A stretch of DNA of 64,000 bases, from NCBI RefSeq assembly GCF_024919295.1, contig NZ_JANWTC010000005.1:62001-126000 (forward strand). The letters are read 5' to 3'. How positions within the stretch are numbered: position 1 is the first letter of the stretch; every line of letters starts with the position of its first letter. The notes under the pieces are model-generated. The model saw only the letters and a list, made by a program, of their open reading frames with translations. It did not search any database and was not told the origin of the DNA. This DNA is from Corynebacterium lemuris. GTDB lineage: Bacteria > Actinomycetota > Actinomycetes > Mycobacteriales > Mycobacteriaceae. This document shows positions 1 to 9,738 of this stretch, piece by piece. The position numbers were made by a program, and so were the translations under genes.

Positions 1-527
1 CTCACCGGCTCGGGAACCTCGGATTCCTCCGCTTCATCCTCCTCCCCGAGGTCACCGAGGGTGACCCGTTCCAGCTCCATGATGCGGCGGGCCTCAGCAC
101 GCAGGGCGGCGGGCTCGTAGCCGAATTCCCGCCCGGCGAGGGCCTCGAGCTGTGCGCGGATGCCGGCGAGTTCACGTTTGATGTCCTCGAGCACCTCGGA
201 TTCCCGGTCGTGCTGCTCCTGCTGCAGCTCCAGGGCACGGCTCTCGACCTCGGCGGTCTGCTCGGCGACGGCCCGGGCCACCTCGACGTCGTGGAGTTCA
301 GCGTTGTGGAACAGCTCCCGGCGTGCGGCCTCGGCGTCGCGGCGGTAGCGGAACACCAGGAAGAAGCCGATGACCGCAGCCCACAGCGCGGCCAGCAGGG
401 CGATCTTCAGGGCCCCGTCGCTGTCTGTGAAGAGCATGACGATGCTCGCGATGAAGGCGAGGACAACCAGCACGACCAGCATCACCTGGCCGCGGTCCAC
501 CCCACCTGACGTCTTCGCCTCATTCAT
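1..527 (-). CDS. DUF6779-type membrane protein, partial (C-terminus beyond window)
   Basis: An open frame runs from an ATG at 527 down to base 1 with no stop, so the C-terminus is missing. The protein begins MNEAKTSGGVDRGQ and has two hydrophobic segments at about residues 15-31 and 39-54. A charged helical stretch rich in Glu, Gln and Arg follows (about 60-120, likely coiled coil), then an acidic tail. This small two-helix membrane protein is found after folK and the DUF3180 gene in corynebacteria. It lies 10 nt downstream of the DUF3180 gene and is probably the distal gene of the ftsH-fol operon. Function unknown. Confidence 0.75.
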   Translation of the reverse strand, partial: MNEAKTSGGVDRGQVMLVVLVVLAFIASIVMLFTDSDGALKIALLAALWAAVIGFFLVFRYRRDAEAARRELFHNAELHDVEVARAVAEQTAEVESRALELQQEQHDRESEVLEDIKRELAGIRAQLEALAGREFGYEPAALRAEARRIMELERVTLGDLGEEDEAEESEVPEPV

Positions 528-537
528 GGTTTCCACT

Positions 538-1005
538 CTAACCAACCGCCTCCCCCTCAGCGGGCGGCGGTGTCTCGCAATGTCGTTCGAGATACACACC
601 GGCCGCGGCCAGGGCGATCCCGCCGACCGCGCTGGCCGCCACACCCGGCAGGTCATCTGAGGCGGCGACCAGCTCCCCGAGACGGGGGACGATGAAACTG
701 CCGATGCCCACATACGCCCCGCCCATGATCGCGCCGGTCCACGCCGAGGCCTTCCCGATGACCAGGAACAGTGCCGCCGTCAGCGGGTTGAGCTGGCTGC
801 GGTCCTGGCCGATGCGGCCGCCGGCCACCCGGTCGCGGACCTTCCACGCCAGGTACACGCACACCGCCGCCATCACCCACAGAAAAACAGACACGGTGAC
901 GGGCACGGTCATCATCGAGCCGTAGAACCGCCAGGTGAGGATCGCGGCGACGGCCGCGGTGAAACCCCCGGCGGCGATCAACCCGGTGATCGGTGTGCGC
1001 TGCAT
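538..1005 (-). CDS. DUF3180 family membrane protein
   Basis: 155 residues starting MQRTPITGLIAAGGFTA, with four hydrophobic segments and few charged residues between them, typical of the actinobacterial DUF3180 family, whose gene normally follows folK. The ATG at 1005 lies 3 nt after the folK stop, so the two are translationally linked. The family has no established function. Its constant place at the end of the folate operon is conserved context, not evidence of a folate role. Confidence 0.85.
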   Translation of the reverse strand: MQRTPITGLIAAGGFTAAVAAILTWRFYGSMMTVPVTVSVFLWVMAAVCVYLAWKVRDRVAGGRIGQDRSQLNPLTAALFLVIGKASAWTGAIMGGAYVGIGSFIVPRLGELVAASDDLPGVAASAVGGIALAAAGVYLERHCETPPPAEGEAVG

Positions 1006-1008
1006 GCT

Positions 1009-1494
1009 TTACAGTCTCCCAGCCTCGACGATTCCCGCCACTTCCGCCGGATCGAGCCCGGCGAGCAGCTCGGTGACGGGTGTCCCGCCCAGCGTGGCAT
1101 GCGGATCGGCGGCCAGCCAGGGCACCAGCACGAAGGCCCGTTCATGGGCGTGGGGGTGCGGGAGGGTGAGCACCGGGTCCGGGGAACTCAGCTCCTCCGG
1201 GTCGAGGACGGTGACCACATCGACGTCGAGGGTGCGTGGCCCCCAGTGCCGCTCGCGGACGCGATCGGCGGCCTCCTCCAGGCGCTGGCCGCGGCGCAGC
1301 AGTTCCAGCGGGGTGGCGTCCACGTCGACGATGAGCACGGCGTTGAGGAACTCACCCTGGTCCGTCACACCCCAGGGCGGAGTGGCGTAGACGGGCGAGG
1401 CGGCGACGGTCTCCGTGCGGAACTCCGCCGCCACCCCGCGCAGCAGGGCCCACCGGTCGGCGAGGTTGGAACCGATGGACAGGACCGCCCGCAT
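1009..1494 (-). CDS. folK: 2-amino-4-hydroxy-6-hydroxymethyldihydropteridine pyrophosphokinase
   Basis: 161 residues, the usual HPPK size. The N-terminus reads MRAVLSIGSNLADR, and the family signature HWGPRTLDVDVV holds the Arg and two Asp that bind ATP and Mg2+. The enzyme transfers pyrophosphate from ATP to 6-hydroxymethyl-dihydropterin, the step before dihydropteroate synthase. Its ATG shares one base with the folB stop (TGATG), so translation is coupled. It is part of ftsH-folE-folP-folB-folK. Confidence 0.97.
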   Translation of the reverse strand: MRAVLSIGSNLADRWALLRGVAAEFRTETVAASPVYATPPWGVTDQGEFLNAVLIVDVDATPLELLRRGQRLEEAADRVRERHWGPRTLDVDVVTVLDPEELSSPDPVLTLPHPHAHERAFVLVPWLAADPHATLGGTPVTELLAGLDPAEVAGIVEAGRL

Positions 1495-1883
1495 CAGGCC
1501 TTCCTGAAGTGGGCCTGGGTGCGGCGCGAGCGGCGCGCCACCACCGCCACGTCCGCGAAGGCGTGCGGGATGGGGGCCTCCGGCTTGTGGATGGTCACCT
1601 CGACGGCGTGCAGCATCCCGAAGGTGGCCATGGCGCGGTCGGCGATCTCGACGGCGACGGTCTCGATGAGGTCGCGGGCCTCGCCCTGCACGACCTCAAC
1701 GGCCAGCTCGGCGAGCTCCCCGTAGTTGACGGTCCGCGAAAGATCATCGGTGGCCGCCGCCTCGGCGACATCGAGCCAGCAGGTGATGTCGACGATGAAG
1801 CTCTGGCCGTCGCGCTTCTCTTCCGGGTAGACCCCGTGGTGGCCGAAGCACTCCAGGCCGCGCAGCTCAATCCGGTCAGCCAC
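1494..1883 (-). CDS. folB: dihydroneopterin aldolase
   Basis: 129 residues from a GTG at 1883 (VADRIELRGLECFGHHGVYP), preceded by GGAGGT five bases upstream. A longer in-frame extension exists but would overlap most of folP and lacks a ribosome site. The motif FGHHGVYPEEKRDGQ and the late TIHKPEAPI carry the conserved pterin-binding and catalytic Lys/Glu region. The enzyme cleaves 7,8-dihydroneopterin to hydroxymethyl-dihydropterin and glycolaldehyde. The start overlaps the end of folP by 8 nt. Confidence 0.95.
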   Translation of the reverse strand: MADRIELRGLECFGHHGVYPEEKRDGQSFIVDITCWLDVAEAAATDDLSRTVNYGELAELAVEVVQGEARDLIETVAVEIADRAMATFGMLHAVEVTIHKPEAPIPHAFADVAVVARRSRRTQAHFRKA

Positions 1884-2727
1884 GGGCACCTCCCGCATTC
1901 CAGGCCGCGGCGACATCGACGGCGTCCCGGGAGACGGGCACGTTGTGCACGCGGACCCCCCAGGCACCCATCTGCGCGGAGATGGCGGTGACGGCGGCGG
2001 TGGCCGGATCCGCGTCGGCGGGCACGACCTCGAGGCCGCGGTCCGCCCGCACGGAGGACAGGAAACGCTTGCGTGACGCACCGACGAGGATCGGGAACTC
2101 ACCGCTCAGGAAGGTGGGCAGCGCGTTGAGCAGCGCCCAGTTGTCCACCCGTGTCTTGGCGAAGCCCAACCCCGGGTCGAGCACGATGTTCTCCTGCACC
2201 ACACCGGCGGCCAGGGCATTGTCCACCAGCCGGGCGAGGGTCTCGTGGACGTCGCGGACGACGTCCCCGCCATGGTCAGAGGCCCCGGCGGCGTCCCCGA
2301 ACTGGACGGTGCGCCAGTGCATGAGACATACGGGCAGGTCAGTATCGGCCATGACACGGTACATACCGGAGTCGGCCAGCCCCCCGGAGACGTCGTTGAT
2401 CATCGCCACACCCGCCTCAGCGGCGGCGGCCGCCACGGAGGCACGCATGGTGTCCACCGAGGTCGGGATCCCCTCCTGCGCCAGGGCCGTGATGACGGGG
2501 GCGACGCGGGCGGCCTCCACGGCGGCGTCGACACGCGTGGCGCCGGGCCGGGTGGATTCCCCACCGACGTCGATCATGTCGGCGCCCTGAGCCACCAGCT
2601 CACGGCCGTGGGCTATGGCGGCATCGATGTCCAGCCACCTCCCCCCGTCGGAGAAGGAGTCCTCCGTGACATTCACGATGCCCATCACCAGGCACCGGCC
2701 CGGCACCGTCAGATCACTCACCCGCAT
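1876..2727 (-). CDS. folP: dihydropteroate synthase
   Basis: About 283 residues beginning MRVSDLTVPGRCLVMG. The ATG at 2727 is preferred because AGGGGA sits 6 nt upstream; the ATG at 2733 would abut that site. Both family signatures are present: GIVNVTEDSFSDGG near the N-terminus and DVGGESTRPGA. The enzyme condenses hydroxymethyl-dihydropterin pyrophosphate with p-aminobenzoate and is the sulfonamide target. It lies 10 nt after folE and overlaps folB. Confidence 0.95.
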   Translation of the reverse strand: MRVSDLTVPGRCLVMGIVNVTEDSFSDGGRWLDIDAAIAHGRELVAQGADMIDVGGESTRPGATRVDAAVEAARVAPVITALAQEGIPTSVDTMRASVAAAAAEAGVAMINDVSGGLADSGMYRVMADTDLPVCLMHWRTVQFGDAAGASDHGGDVVRDVHETLARLVDNALAAGVVQENIVLDPGLGFAKTRVDNWALLNALPTFLSGEFPILVGASRKRFLSSVRADRGLEVVPADADPATAAVTAISAQMGAWGVRVHNVPVSRDAVDVAAAWNAGGARG

Positions 2728-2737
2728 GACCATTCCC

Positions 2738-3310
2738 CTATCCCCGGATCAGGCTGAGGACCTCGGCACGCGAGGCGGCACTGGTCTTGAAGCCGCCGCG
2801 CACCGCGGACGTGGTCGTGGTTGCGCCGGGCTTGCGGATACCGCGCATCGCCATGCACAGGTGCTCGCACTCGATGACCACGATCACGGCCTGGGCACCG
2901 AGCCGGTCCACCAGGGCATCGGCGATCTGCGAGGTCAGCCGCTCCTGCACCTGCGGACGCTTGGCGTACATGTCAGCCAGGCGCGCCAGCTTGGACAGGC
3001 CTGTGACATGCCCCTCACTGCCGGGGATGTAGCCGATGTGGGCGATGCCGTAGAAGGGCACCAGGTGGTGCTCACAGGTGGAGTAGATCGGGATATCGCG
3101 CACCAGCACCAGTTCCTGGTGGTCCTCCGCGAAGGTGCGCTCAAGCACCTCGGTCGGGTCGCAGTGCAGGCCGGCGAAGATCTCCTCGTAGGCCCGGGCC
3201 ACGCGCGCGGGGGTGTCCTGCAGCCCCTCGCGCGCCGGGTCCTCGCCCACCGCGATGAGCAGTTCGCGTACGGCGGCCTCGGCTCGCTCCCGGTCAAACG
3301 GTCTGGTCAA
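2738..3310 (-). CDS. folE: GTP cyclohydrolase I
   Basis: 190 residues from a TTG at 3310 ([17 protein letters not shown] follows the initiator). The codon lies 1 nt after the ftsH stop, with AGGA 9 nt upstream inside the ftsH end; the frame stays open further upstream but would run into ftsH. Zinc ligands are visible in [12 protein letters not shown] and in [10 protein letters not shown]. The enzyme converts GTP to dihydroneopterin triphosphate, the first committed step of folate synthesis. The length matches the family. Confidence 0.95.
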   Translation of the reverse strand: MTRPFDRERAEAAVRELLIAVGEDPAREGLQDTPARVARAYEEIFAGLHCDPTEVLERTFAEDHQELVLVRDIPIYSTCEHHLVPFYGIAHIGYIPGSEGHVTGLSKLARLADMYAKRPQVQERLTSQIADALVDRLGAQAVIVVIECEHLCMAMRGIRKPGATTTTSAVRGGFKTSAASRAEVLSLIRG

Positions 3311-3311
3311 T

Positions 3312-5741
3312 TTACTGTTCCTTTTTCGGCAGCTGGGTGGTGTCGGTGTCACTCGGCGGGACGACATCGGGGGCGCCGGGCTCCGGACGTCCGCTCTGAT
3401 TGTCCTGCTCCGCCTCCCGGCCCGCGTTCTCCGGCTGCTCATGGTCCGGCAGGCGGAAACCGATGATCTCGGTGGGCGGGTCCTGTCTGGCCGGGGTCTC
3501 GGGGTCCTCGGCCGGGGCCGGGACGGCCGGGTCACCGTAGTTCTTCATGCCCGGGTGCTCACCCTGCGGCGTGCCCCCGGCGTAGGGGTTGTCCTTGGGT
3601 GACCAGCCGGGCACGGCCCAGTCCGCCGGTGGCGGGGTACCGCCGTAGCGCGGGGTGGTACCGGCGGCTCCGCCGGATGCCGGCACAGCAGCCGGGGCCT
3701 CGGCCGCGGACGCGTCCAGGGAGACACCGGCCGCGGCGAGTTCCGTCTGCCGCTTCTCACGGGCCCTGCGGGTCGCCTCGAGCAGGGAGAAGCGCTTCGG
3801 CGGTTCCTCACCGCGCTCGATGGCCAGCTCGACGGGGGTCTTCACCGGTTCGCGGCCGGCCTGGCGCGGGAAACGGTCGTCCTGGCCCGGGAAGATCTCG
3901 GGCGCCTCACGCGGCTCGATGTCCTCGAAGAGGACCTCCAGGTCGGGGCGGCGCAGGGTCTCCTTCTCCAGGAGCTTCTCTGCCAGGCGGTCGAGGTGGT
4001 CGCGGTGCTCGGCCAGAATGTCGTAGGCGTGGCGGTGCGCGGCGTCGAGAAGCATGTGCAGCTCCTCGTCGATCTTCGCGGCGACCGCCGGGGAGTACTC
4101 GAGGGTGCCGCCACCCGGCCGGCCGGAGAAGGGGTCGCCCTGCTCCTCCCCGTATTTGACCATGCCCAGGCTCGGCGACATGCCGTACTCGGTGAGCATC
4201 GCGCGGGCGATTTTGGTGGCCTGCTCGATGTCGGCGGAGGCGCCGGTGGTCTGCTCACCGAAGACGAGTTCCTCGGCGGCACGGCCACCCATGGCGAAGA
4301 CCAGACGGGCGAAGAGTTCGTCGCGGTTGTACATGCCGCGGTCGTCCTCCTGCGCAGTCATCGCATGGCCGCCGGTGCGGCCGCGGGCGAGGATGGTCAC
4401 CTTGTACACGCGCTCGATGTCCTTGAGCGCCCAGGCCGCCAGGGTGTGGCCGCCCTCGTGGTAGGCGGTGACCTTCTTCTCCTTCTCGGAGATGATCTTG
4501 CCTTCGCGGCGCGGACCGCCGATGACCCGGTCGGTGGCCTCCTCCAGGGCGTCTGCGGTGATGGCGTTGCCGCCGATGCGGGCGGTGAGCAACGCCGCCT
4601 CGTTGAGGACGTTGGCCAGGTCCGCACCCGACATGCCGGCGGTACGCTTGGCCAGGGACTTCAGGTCAGCATCCGGGGCGAACGGCTTACCCTTCCCGTG
4701 GACCTCGAGGATCATCTCGCGGCCCTTGAGGTCGGGGTTGGTCACCGGGATCTGGCGGTCGAAACGGCCCGGGCGCAGCAGTGCCGGGTCCAGGATGTCA
4801 GGGCGGTTGGTGGCGGCCATGAGGATGACGCCCTCGCGGTCGCCGAAGCCGTCCATCTCCACCAGCAGCTGGTTGAGGGTCTGCTCGCGCTCGTCATGGC
4901 CGCCGCCCATACCGGAACCGCGCTGGCGTCCGACGGCGTCGATCTCGTCGACGAAGATGATGCAGGGGCTGTTCTCCTTGGCCTGCTTGAACAGGTCACG
5001 CACCCGCGAGGCGCCGACACCGACGAACATCTCCACGAAATCGGAACCGGAGATGGAGTAGAAGGGCACGCCGGCCTCGCCGGCCACGGCGCGTGCCAGC
5101 AGGGTCTTGCCGGTACCCGGCGGACCGTAGAGCAGCACGCCGCGGGGGATCTTCGCGCCGAGGGCATGGTAGCGGCTCGGGTCCTGGAGGAAATCCTTGA
5201 TCTCCTCCAGTTCGCTGACGGCCTCGTCCGCACCGGCGACATCCGCGAAGGTGTTCGTCGGCATGTCCTTGGTCAGTTCCTTGGCCTTGGAGCCACCGAA
5301 ACCGAACATTCCGCCGCCACCCTGCATGCGGGTGAGGAAGAAGAAGAGCAGGCCGAAGAGCAGCAGCATGGGCAGCAGGAAGCTGAACATGCCCATCAGG
5401 AAGCTGTCCTGGGTCACCTTGGTGGTGTAGCCGTCCGCCCCGGAGGCCCGGACGGCGTCGAAGACCTGGGGAGCGGTGCGGGCGGGGTACTGGGCGATGA
5501 TCTCCTCAACGCCCTCGCGCTCCTCGTAGGTGATCGGCTCGCGCAGCTCGACGCGGATCCGCTGCTCGCGGTCGTCGATCTGCACCTCCCTGGCGTTCTG
5601 CTCGTCGAGCTGCTGCATGACGACGGAGGTGTCCACGTCCTGGTAACCGCGGGTGTCATCGGTGAGCAGGGTGAACGTGAACAGGGACACCAGTGCCACC
5701 GTGGCGATGAGGCCGATCTGGAGGATTCTCTTGTTGCTCAT
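3312..5741 (-). CDS. ftsH: ATP-dependent zinc metalloprotease FtsH
   Basis: 809 residues. TM1 lies at about residues 6-26 and TM2 at about 117-137, with an extracytoplasmic domain between. The AAA module has Walker A GPPGTGKT (206-213), Walker B IIFVDEID (261-268) and the zinc protease motif HEGGH (428-432). The protein is longer than E. coli FtsH because of a Pro/Glu/Gly-rich tail of roughly 150 residues, as in other Mycobacteriales. It degrades misassembled membrane proteins. It heads the folate operon, and hpt lies 144 nt upstream on the same strand. Confidence 0.97.
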   Translation of the reverse strand: MSNKRILQIGLIATVALVSLFTFTLLTDDTRGYQDVDTSVVMQQLDEQNAREVQIDDREQRIRVELREPITYEEREGVEEIIAQYPARTAPQVFDAVRASGADGYTTKVTQDSFLMGMFSFLLPMLLLFGLLFFFLTRMQGGGGMFGFGGSKAKELTKDMPTNTFADVAGADEAVSELEEIKDFLQDPSRYHALGAKIPRGVLLYGPPGTGKTLLARAVAGEAGVPFYSISGSDFVEMFVGVGASRVRDLFKQAKENSPCIIFVDEIDAVGRQRGSGMGGGHDEREQTLNQLLVEMDGFGDREGVILMAATNRPDILDPALLRPGRFDRQIPVTNPDLKGREMILEVHGKGKPFAPDADLKSLAKRTAGMSGADLANVLNEAALLTARIGGNAITADALEEATDRVIGGPRREGKIISEKEKKVTAYHEGGHTLAAWALKDIERVYKVTILARGRTGGHAMTAQEDDRGMYNRDELFARLVFAMGGRAAEELVFGEQTTGASADIEQATKIARAMLTEYGMSPSLGMVKYGEEQGDPFSGRPGGGTLEYSPAVAAKIDEELHMLLDAAHRHAYDILAEHRDHLDRLAEKLLEKETLRRPDLEVLFEDIEPREAPEIFPGQDDRFPRQAGREPVKTPVELAIERGEEPPKRFSLLEATRRAREKRQTELAAAGVSLDASAAEAPAAVPASGGAAGTTPRYGGTPPPADWAVPGWSPKDNPYAGGTPQGEHPGMKNYGDPAVPAPAEDPETPARQDPPTEIIGFRLPDHEQPENAGREAEQDNQSGRPEPGAPDVVPPSDTDTTQLPKKEQ

Positions 5742-5771
5742 GAGTGCGGACGCCGAAGGGGTCGGCTCGTC

Positions 5772-5777
5772 AGCCTA
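5772..5777 (-). promoter_or_regulatory. candidate -10 box of ftsH-fol operon
   Basis: TAGGCT on the minus strand, about 30 nt before the ftsH ATG, within the 144-nt hpt-ftsH gap. It fits TANNNT. No convincing -35 and no Shine-Dalgarno before ftsH are visible, so this is tentative. Confidence 0.3.
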
Positions 5778-5885
5778 CCTTCGCGACCAGTGCCTTTCGT
5801 GTTCGTTTTCAACCGCCGGGGTGGTATCACGTACTGGGGTAAACGCACCGGACGCGGAATTCGTTCCCGCGCCCGGGTGCGGCCC

Positions 5886-6482
5886 TCAGTTGGAGCTGTA
5901 GACGCGCGGGTGCAGGGTGCCCACGTAGGGCAGGTCGCGGTAACGCTCGGAGTAGTCCAGGCCGTAGCCGATGACGAATTCGTTGGGGATGTCGAAACCG
6001 ACATCGAAAAGTTTGACGTCGGCCTTGACCACCTCAGGCTTACGCAGGAGGGTGATCACCTCGAGCGACTTCGGGTTGCGCGCCTGCAGGTTGCGCATGA
6101 GCCAGGACAGGGTGAGGCCGGAATCGATGATGTCCTCGATGATGAGGACATTGCGGCCCTCGATCTCGCGGTCGAGGTCCTTGAGGATGCGCACCACACC
6201 GGAGGAGGTGGTGGAGTTGCCGTAGGAGGATACGGCCATGAACTCCATCTCCGAGGGGATCGACAGCGCGCGGGAGAAGTCCGTGAGGAAGTACACGGCC
6301 CCCTTGAGGACACACACCAGGATCAGGTCCTCCTCGGCGTCGCGGTAGGTCTCCGAGACCCTGTCAGCGAGCTCCTGAACACGGGCGGCCAGAACCTCCT
6401 CGCTGATCAGCACCGCCTCAACATCATCGCCGTAACGGTTTGCGGGGACGTTGAGGTCCTTGTCAATGTGCACGGTTGTCAT
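5886..6482 (-). CDS. hpt: hypoxanthine phosphoribosyltransferase
   Basis: 198 residues starting [15 protein letters not shown]. The PRPP-binding signature [17 protein letters not shown] lies at about residues 112-128, and [17 protein letters not shown] is the typical upstream strand-loop. The enzyme salvages hypoxanthine and guanine with PRPP to form IMP and GMP. It starts 7 nt after tilS; the tilS-hpt-ftsH order is widely conserved in bacteria. Confidence 0.96.
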   Translation of the reverse strand: MTTVHIDKDLNVPANRYGDDVEAVLISEEVLAARVQELADRVSETYRDAEEDLILVCVLKGAVYFLTDFSRALSIPSEMEFMAVSSYGNSTTSSGVVRILKDLDREIEGRNVLIIEDIIDSGLTLSWLMRNLQARNPKSLEVITLLRKPEVVKADVKLFDVGFDIPNEFVIGYGLDYSERYRDLPYVGTLHPRVYSSN

Positions 6483-6489
6483 GCCTTTC

Positions 6490-7392
6490 CTAGCCGGCCG
6501 GGAATAAGGTCAGTCTGCCATCTACGCGGCGGACTTCCAACCTCCCGGTGGCGGTCCGGCCGACCGCGACCCCGCCCTGTCCCCGCCACCGGGTGCACAG
6601 GGCCTCGACCGCGCTTATCGACGCCCCCGTCACCCCCAGCCCCCGATCCCGCAGCCACGCCGCGATGCGGCGCCGCCGCAGCGGCCCCGGCTGGGCGGCC
6701 AGCTCCGCACAGTCATCCGTCGGAGGGCCGGCCAGCTCCTCAAGCAGGGCGTTGTCCGCGGCGATCCGGTCGGCCGCCTGCGCCAGCGGTTCCACGGCAT
6801 CCCCGCCGATGAGTTGCCCCAGCTGCGGGAGGAAGCTCCCGCGCAGCGCCACCCGGCGGAAGGCGGGGTCACTGTTGTGCGGGTCCTGCCAGGGGTCCAG
6901 CCCCAGTTCGGCGCAGGCCCCGGCGGTGTCCGCCCGGCGCACGGTCAGCAGCGGGCGGACCAGCCGCCCGGCGCGCGGAGCCATACCGGTGGGGTTGCCG
7001 CGCAGGGCACCCAGCAGCAGGGTTTCCGCCTGGTCATCCCGGGTATGGCCGACCCATACTTCCCGGCCCTCGGCGAACAGTGCCCGGTACCGGGCCTCCC
7101 GCGCCCTGGCCTCGAGGTTGCCGGGCGCGACGGTGACGGTGCGCACCTGCGCATGCGCCCCGAGTTCCTCCGCCTGGCGGCAGGCTGTGTCCGCCACCTG
7201 CGCGGACCTCTCCTGCAGCTGGTGGTCGACGATCACGGCGTGCACGTCCTGGCCTTCCGCGCGGGCGGCGGCGAGCAGGGCCAGGGAATCCGCCCCGCCA
7301 GAGAGTCCGACGGTGACCGGCCCGGGAATGAGGAAGGGACGCACCGCCACCCGGCAGGCCAGGAAGTGCGGGCTGAAACGCGGGTACCGCAC
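6490..7392 (-). CDS. tilS: tRNA(Ile)-lysidine synthase
   Basis: 300 residues from a GTG at 7392 ([17 protein letters not shown]), 4 nt after the dacB stop; a longer frame would overlap dacB. The PP-loop [10 protein letters not shown] at about residues 31-40 binds ATP, and the [12 protein letters not shown] motif is typical of TilS. The enzyme adds lysine to C34 of tRNA-Ile(CAU), turning it into an AUA reader. At about 300 residues it has the short form without the large C-terminal domain of E. coli TilS, as usual in actinobacteria. Confidence 0.93.
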   Translation of the reverse strand: MRYPRFSPHFLACRVAVRPFLIPGPVTVGLSGGADSLALLAAARAEGQDVHAVIVDHQLQERSAQVADTACRQAEELGAHAQVRTVTVAPGNLEARAREARYRALFAEGREVWVGHTRDDQAETLLLGALRGNPTGMAPRAGRLVRPLLTVRRADTAGACAELGLDPWQDPHNSDPAFRRVALRGSFLPQLGQLIGGDAVEPLAQAADRIAADNALLEELAGPPTDDCAELAAQPGPLRRRRIAAWLRDRGLGVTGASISAVEALCTRWRGQGGVAVGRTATGRLEVRRVDGRLTLFPAG

Positions 7393-7396
7393 CGGC

Positions 7397-8674
7397 TCAG
7401 GAATCCCGGATGGCGGAGGCGAAGCGGTCCAGGGCGGCGCGGGCGGAGAGGATGTCCGAGCCGTTGGACAGCAGCGCAAACGAGTAGACACGCCCGGATT
7501 CGGCGGTGACGACACCCGCCAGCGCCGAGGTGCCGGTCAGCGTGCCGGTCTTCGCGCGCACCCAGCCGCGGCCGGACAGATCCCCGTAACGGTCGGTGAG
7601 GGTGCCGGAACCGCCGGCAACAGGCAGGGTGGCGAGCAGATGGCGCAGGGGGGTGTCGGCGGCGGCGTCGACAAGCAGGTCGTCGAGCAGGCGCGGCGGG
7701 ATGAGGTTGTCGGTGGACAGCCCCGAGTTGTCCGCCAGGGTGACACCCGTGGTGTCGAAACCATGCTCTGCCAGCACCTCAAGGGTGGCGCGGGTGTCGG
7801 CGGCCGCGGAACCCGGCTGGCCGCGGTGGACCGCGATCTCATGTCCGATGGCCTCCGCCATGACGTTGTCGGACCAGACCATCATCTCGTCTATGCGCTC
7901 GATCAACGGCGGGGAATCGGTGCTGGCCAGTACCTCGGCATCGGTGGGGGCACTACCCGTGCCGACATCCGCCGCGCCGATCCGCTCCGCCAGGGCGCGG
8001 GCGACATCGAGGGCCGGGGTATGCGAGCGCGGGACATCGCCCTCGGTCTCCCCGATCCGGGCGCCGTAGAGCATGGCGGGCTCCAGCGGGGCGATGTAAC
8101 CGGCGTCAACGTCCGCCGAGTCCCAACCCGCCATGAAGGGGTCCCCGTCCCAGACGGAGAGGTCAATGAGCACCTGCTCCGCCTCACCGACCTGATCCGC
8201 GAGCTCATTCATCTGCTCCGTGGTCAGCCACACATCCCCCGCGGCGCGGATGACCACCGTGCCCGGCTGCCCGCCGGACACCACCTCGGTGGTGAGCACG
8301 TCATCCGGGCCCAACTCCAGGATCGCGGCGGCCGCGGTGAGGACCTTAGTGGAACTGGCCGGCTGCAGCGGCGTGCCGGAGTTGAGGTCCCAGACCGTCT
8401 CCCCCGTGACGGTGTCGGTGACCCGGCCGTGCACCGTGCCCAGGGCGGGGTCGGCGCCGAGTTCCGTCAGCCGGGCGGCCAGCGTGGTGTTGTCCACCCC
8501 GGCCTCGGCCTCCGCGGGCACGAGCACCGGGGTCGGCGCCTCCACGGCATAAGCCGGGCCGTGGGTGAGGTCGCCGTAATACTGCTGCACGAGCACGCCG
8601 AAACCCGCCACCCCGGCAACAGCCACCCCGACCACACCCGCGGTCACCGACCACCACAGCTTCTTTCCACTCAT
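7397..8674 (-). CDS. dacB: D-alanyl-D-alanine carboxypeptidase/endopeptidase (PBP4, peptidase S13)
   Basis: 425 residues. An N-terminal hydrophobic segment (about residues 8-29) acts as signal or anchor. Penicillin-binding motifs occur in order: SSTK (SxxK, residues 107-110), SDN near 265 and KTG in VRAKTGTLTG near 378. It trims or cross-cleaves peptidoglycan stem peptides outside the membrane. It is the first gene of dacB-tilS-hpt, and a -10 box 7 nt before the ATG suggests a leaderless mRNA. It is divergent from ppa. Confidence 0.93.
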   Translation of the reverse strand: MSGKKLWWSVTAGVVGVAVAGVAGFGVLVQQYYGDLTHGPAYAVEAPTPVLVPAEAEAGVDNTTLAARLTELGADPALGTVHGRVTDTVTGETVWDLNSGTPLQPASSTKVLTAAAAILELGPDDVLTTEVVSGGQPGTVVIRAAGDVWLTTEQMNELADQVGEAEQVLIDLSVWDGDPFMAGWDSADVDAGYIAPLEPAMLYGARIGETEGDVPRSHTPALDVARALAERIGAADVGTGSAPTDAEVLASTDSPPLIERIDEMMVWSDNVMAEAIGHEIAVHRGQPGSAAADTRATLEVLAEHGFDTTGVTLADNSGLSTDNLIPPRLLDDLLVDAAADTPLRHLLATLPVAGGSGTLTDRYGDLSGRGWVRAKTGTLTGTSALAGVVTAESGRVYSFALLSNGSDILSARAALDRFASAIRDS

Positions 8675-8681
8675 CGCCTAC

Positions 8682-8687
8682 ACCTTA
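8682..8687 (-). promoter_or_regulatory. -10 box of dacB (leaderless)
   Basis: TAAGGT on the minus strand ends 7 nt before the dacB ATG at 8674, so transcription would start at or next to the start codon. No Shine-Dalgarno is present. Confidence 0.5.
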
Positions 8688-8719
8688 ACCGCTGCCGCTA
8701 GGATGACAGGCGATCCCCC

Positions 8720-8725
8720 TAAACT
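8720..8725 (+). promoter_or_regulatory. -10 box of ppa
   Basis: TAAACT, followed by AAGGAG 8 nt before the ppa ATG. The predicted leader is short but carries a good Shine-Dalgarno. Confidence 0.5.
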
Positions 8726-8744
8726 GCTACAAGGAGTCTGACGC

Positions 8745-9299
8745 ATGGGCGTTGAAGTCATCATCGAGATCCCGAAGGGTTCGCGCAACAAGTACGAGGT
8801 CGACCACGAGACCGGCCGGGTATTCCTCGACCGTTACCTGTTCACCCCGATGGCGTACCCGGCGGACTACGGCTTCATCGAGCACACCCTCGGTGAGGAC
8901 GGCGACCCGATGGACGCCCTGGTCATCCTCCCGGAGCCGGTCTTCCCCGGCGTGGTCGTCATGGCGCGGGTCATCGGTGTGTTCAAGATGACCGACGAGG
9001 CCGGCGGCGACGACAAGCTGCTGTGTGTCCTCGATGACCCGCGCTTCGACAACTTCAAGGAGATCGACGACATCTCCCAGTTCACCCTGGACGAGATCGA
9101 GCACTTCTTCGTCCACTACAAGGATCTCGAGCCCGGCAAGCACGTCGAGGGCTCCGGCTGGGGCAACCGCGAGGAGGCTGAGCGCATCCTCCAGGAGTCC
9201 ATCGACCGCTACAAGGAGGTCGGCGACAACACCCGCGAGGGTCTGGAGGCCGAGAAGGACAAGGAGAACATCGTCGAGCAGCAGCTGGACGAGGCCTAG
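8745..9299 (+). CDS. ppa: inorganic pyrophosphatase (family I)
   Basis: 184 residues beginning [18 protein letters not shown]. The metal-binding signature DGDPMDALV follows the [14 protein letters not shown] strand, as in family I soluble pyrophosphatases. It hydrolyses PPi to two phosphates and pulls biosynthetic reactions forward. An acidic Glu/Lys tail follows the catalytic core. AAGGAG at the right spacing marks the start. Its last 4 bases overlap the convergent membrane gene at 9296. Confidence 0.97.
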   Translation: MGVEVIIEIPKGSRNKYEVDHETGRVFLDRYLFTPMAYPADYGFIEHTLGEDGDPMDALVILPEPVFPGVVVMARVIGVFKMTDEAGGDDKLLCVLDDPRFDNFKEIDDISQFTLDEIEHFFVHYKDLEPGKHVEGSGWGNREEAERILQESIDRYKEVGDNTREGLEAEKDKENIVEQQLDEA

Positions 9300-9733
9300 T
9301 TTCTTCCGCCTGTTCCCCGTCGGCCCGCTGGGTCGGCGGGGTTCGTCGTGTCCGGGGTTCCGGGGCTGCGCAGCCGACCGACCACCACCTGAGCGATCAG
9401 TCCCACGATCAGCAGCCACACCCCGACGGCCAGCATGAGAATGGCCGGCACCTGCCCCGGTGAGATCAGCAACCCCACCAGACCTGCCGCGGAACCCGCC
9501 CCACCCAGCCAGGTCAGCCACCGGGGTACCGTGTCAGCCGGCCGGCGGAGGAGGCATGCGCAGGTGGTCACGATGGCCACCGGCACCAGCAGGACACCCA
9601 TGGTCACCAATGCCAGGCCGGGGCGGACGCCGAGCAGCATCAACCCTCCGCCGAGTGCGCCGGTGACCAGCGCCGCCACCCACAGGCGGAGGGTGATCAT
9701 GTCCGTCAGCCGTACCAGCACATCGTGTTCCAC
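9296..9733 (-). CDS. small four-helix membrane protein, unknown
   Basis: 145 residues from a GTG at 9733 ([18 protein letters not shown]), with GGGGGAG 8 nt upstream. Four hydrophobic segments are visible, with a Pro/Thr/Gly-rich basic tail. It lies 5 nt after speE and is probably the last gene of the DUF4178-to-speE operon. Its end overlaps ppa tail-to-tail. I recognise no family. Confidence 0.75.
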   Translation of the reverse strand: MEHDVLVRLTDMITLRLWVAALVTGALGGGLMLLGVRPGLALVTMGVLLVPVAIVTTCACLLRRPADTVPRWLTWLGGAGSAAGLVGLLISPGQVPAILMLAVGVWLLIVGLIAQVVVGRLRSPGTPDTTNPADPAGRRGTGGRN

Positions 9734-9738
9734 AGGTT

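Noticed and set aside
3996-6812. 938-residue plus-strand frame across ftsH, hpt and tilS
   Set aside because: Antisense shadow of three clearly conserved genes; no conserved motif or ribosome site.
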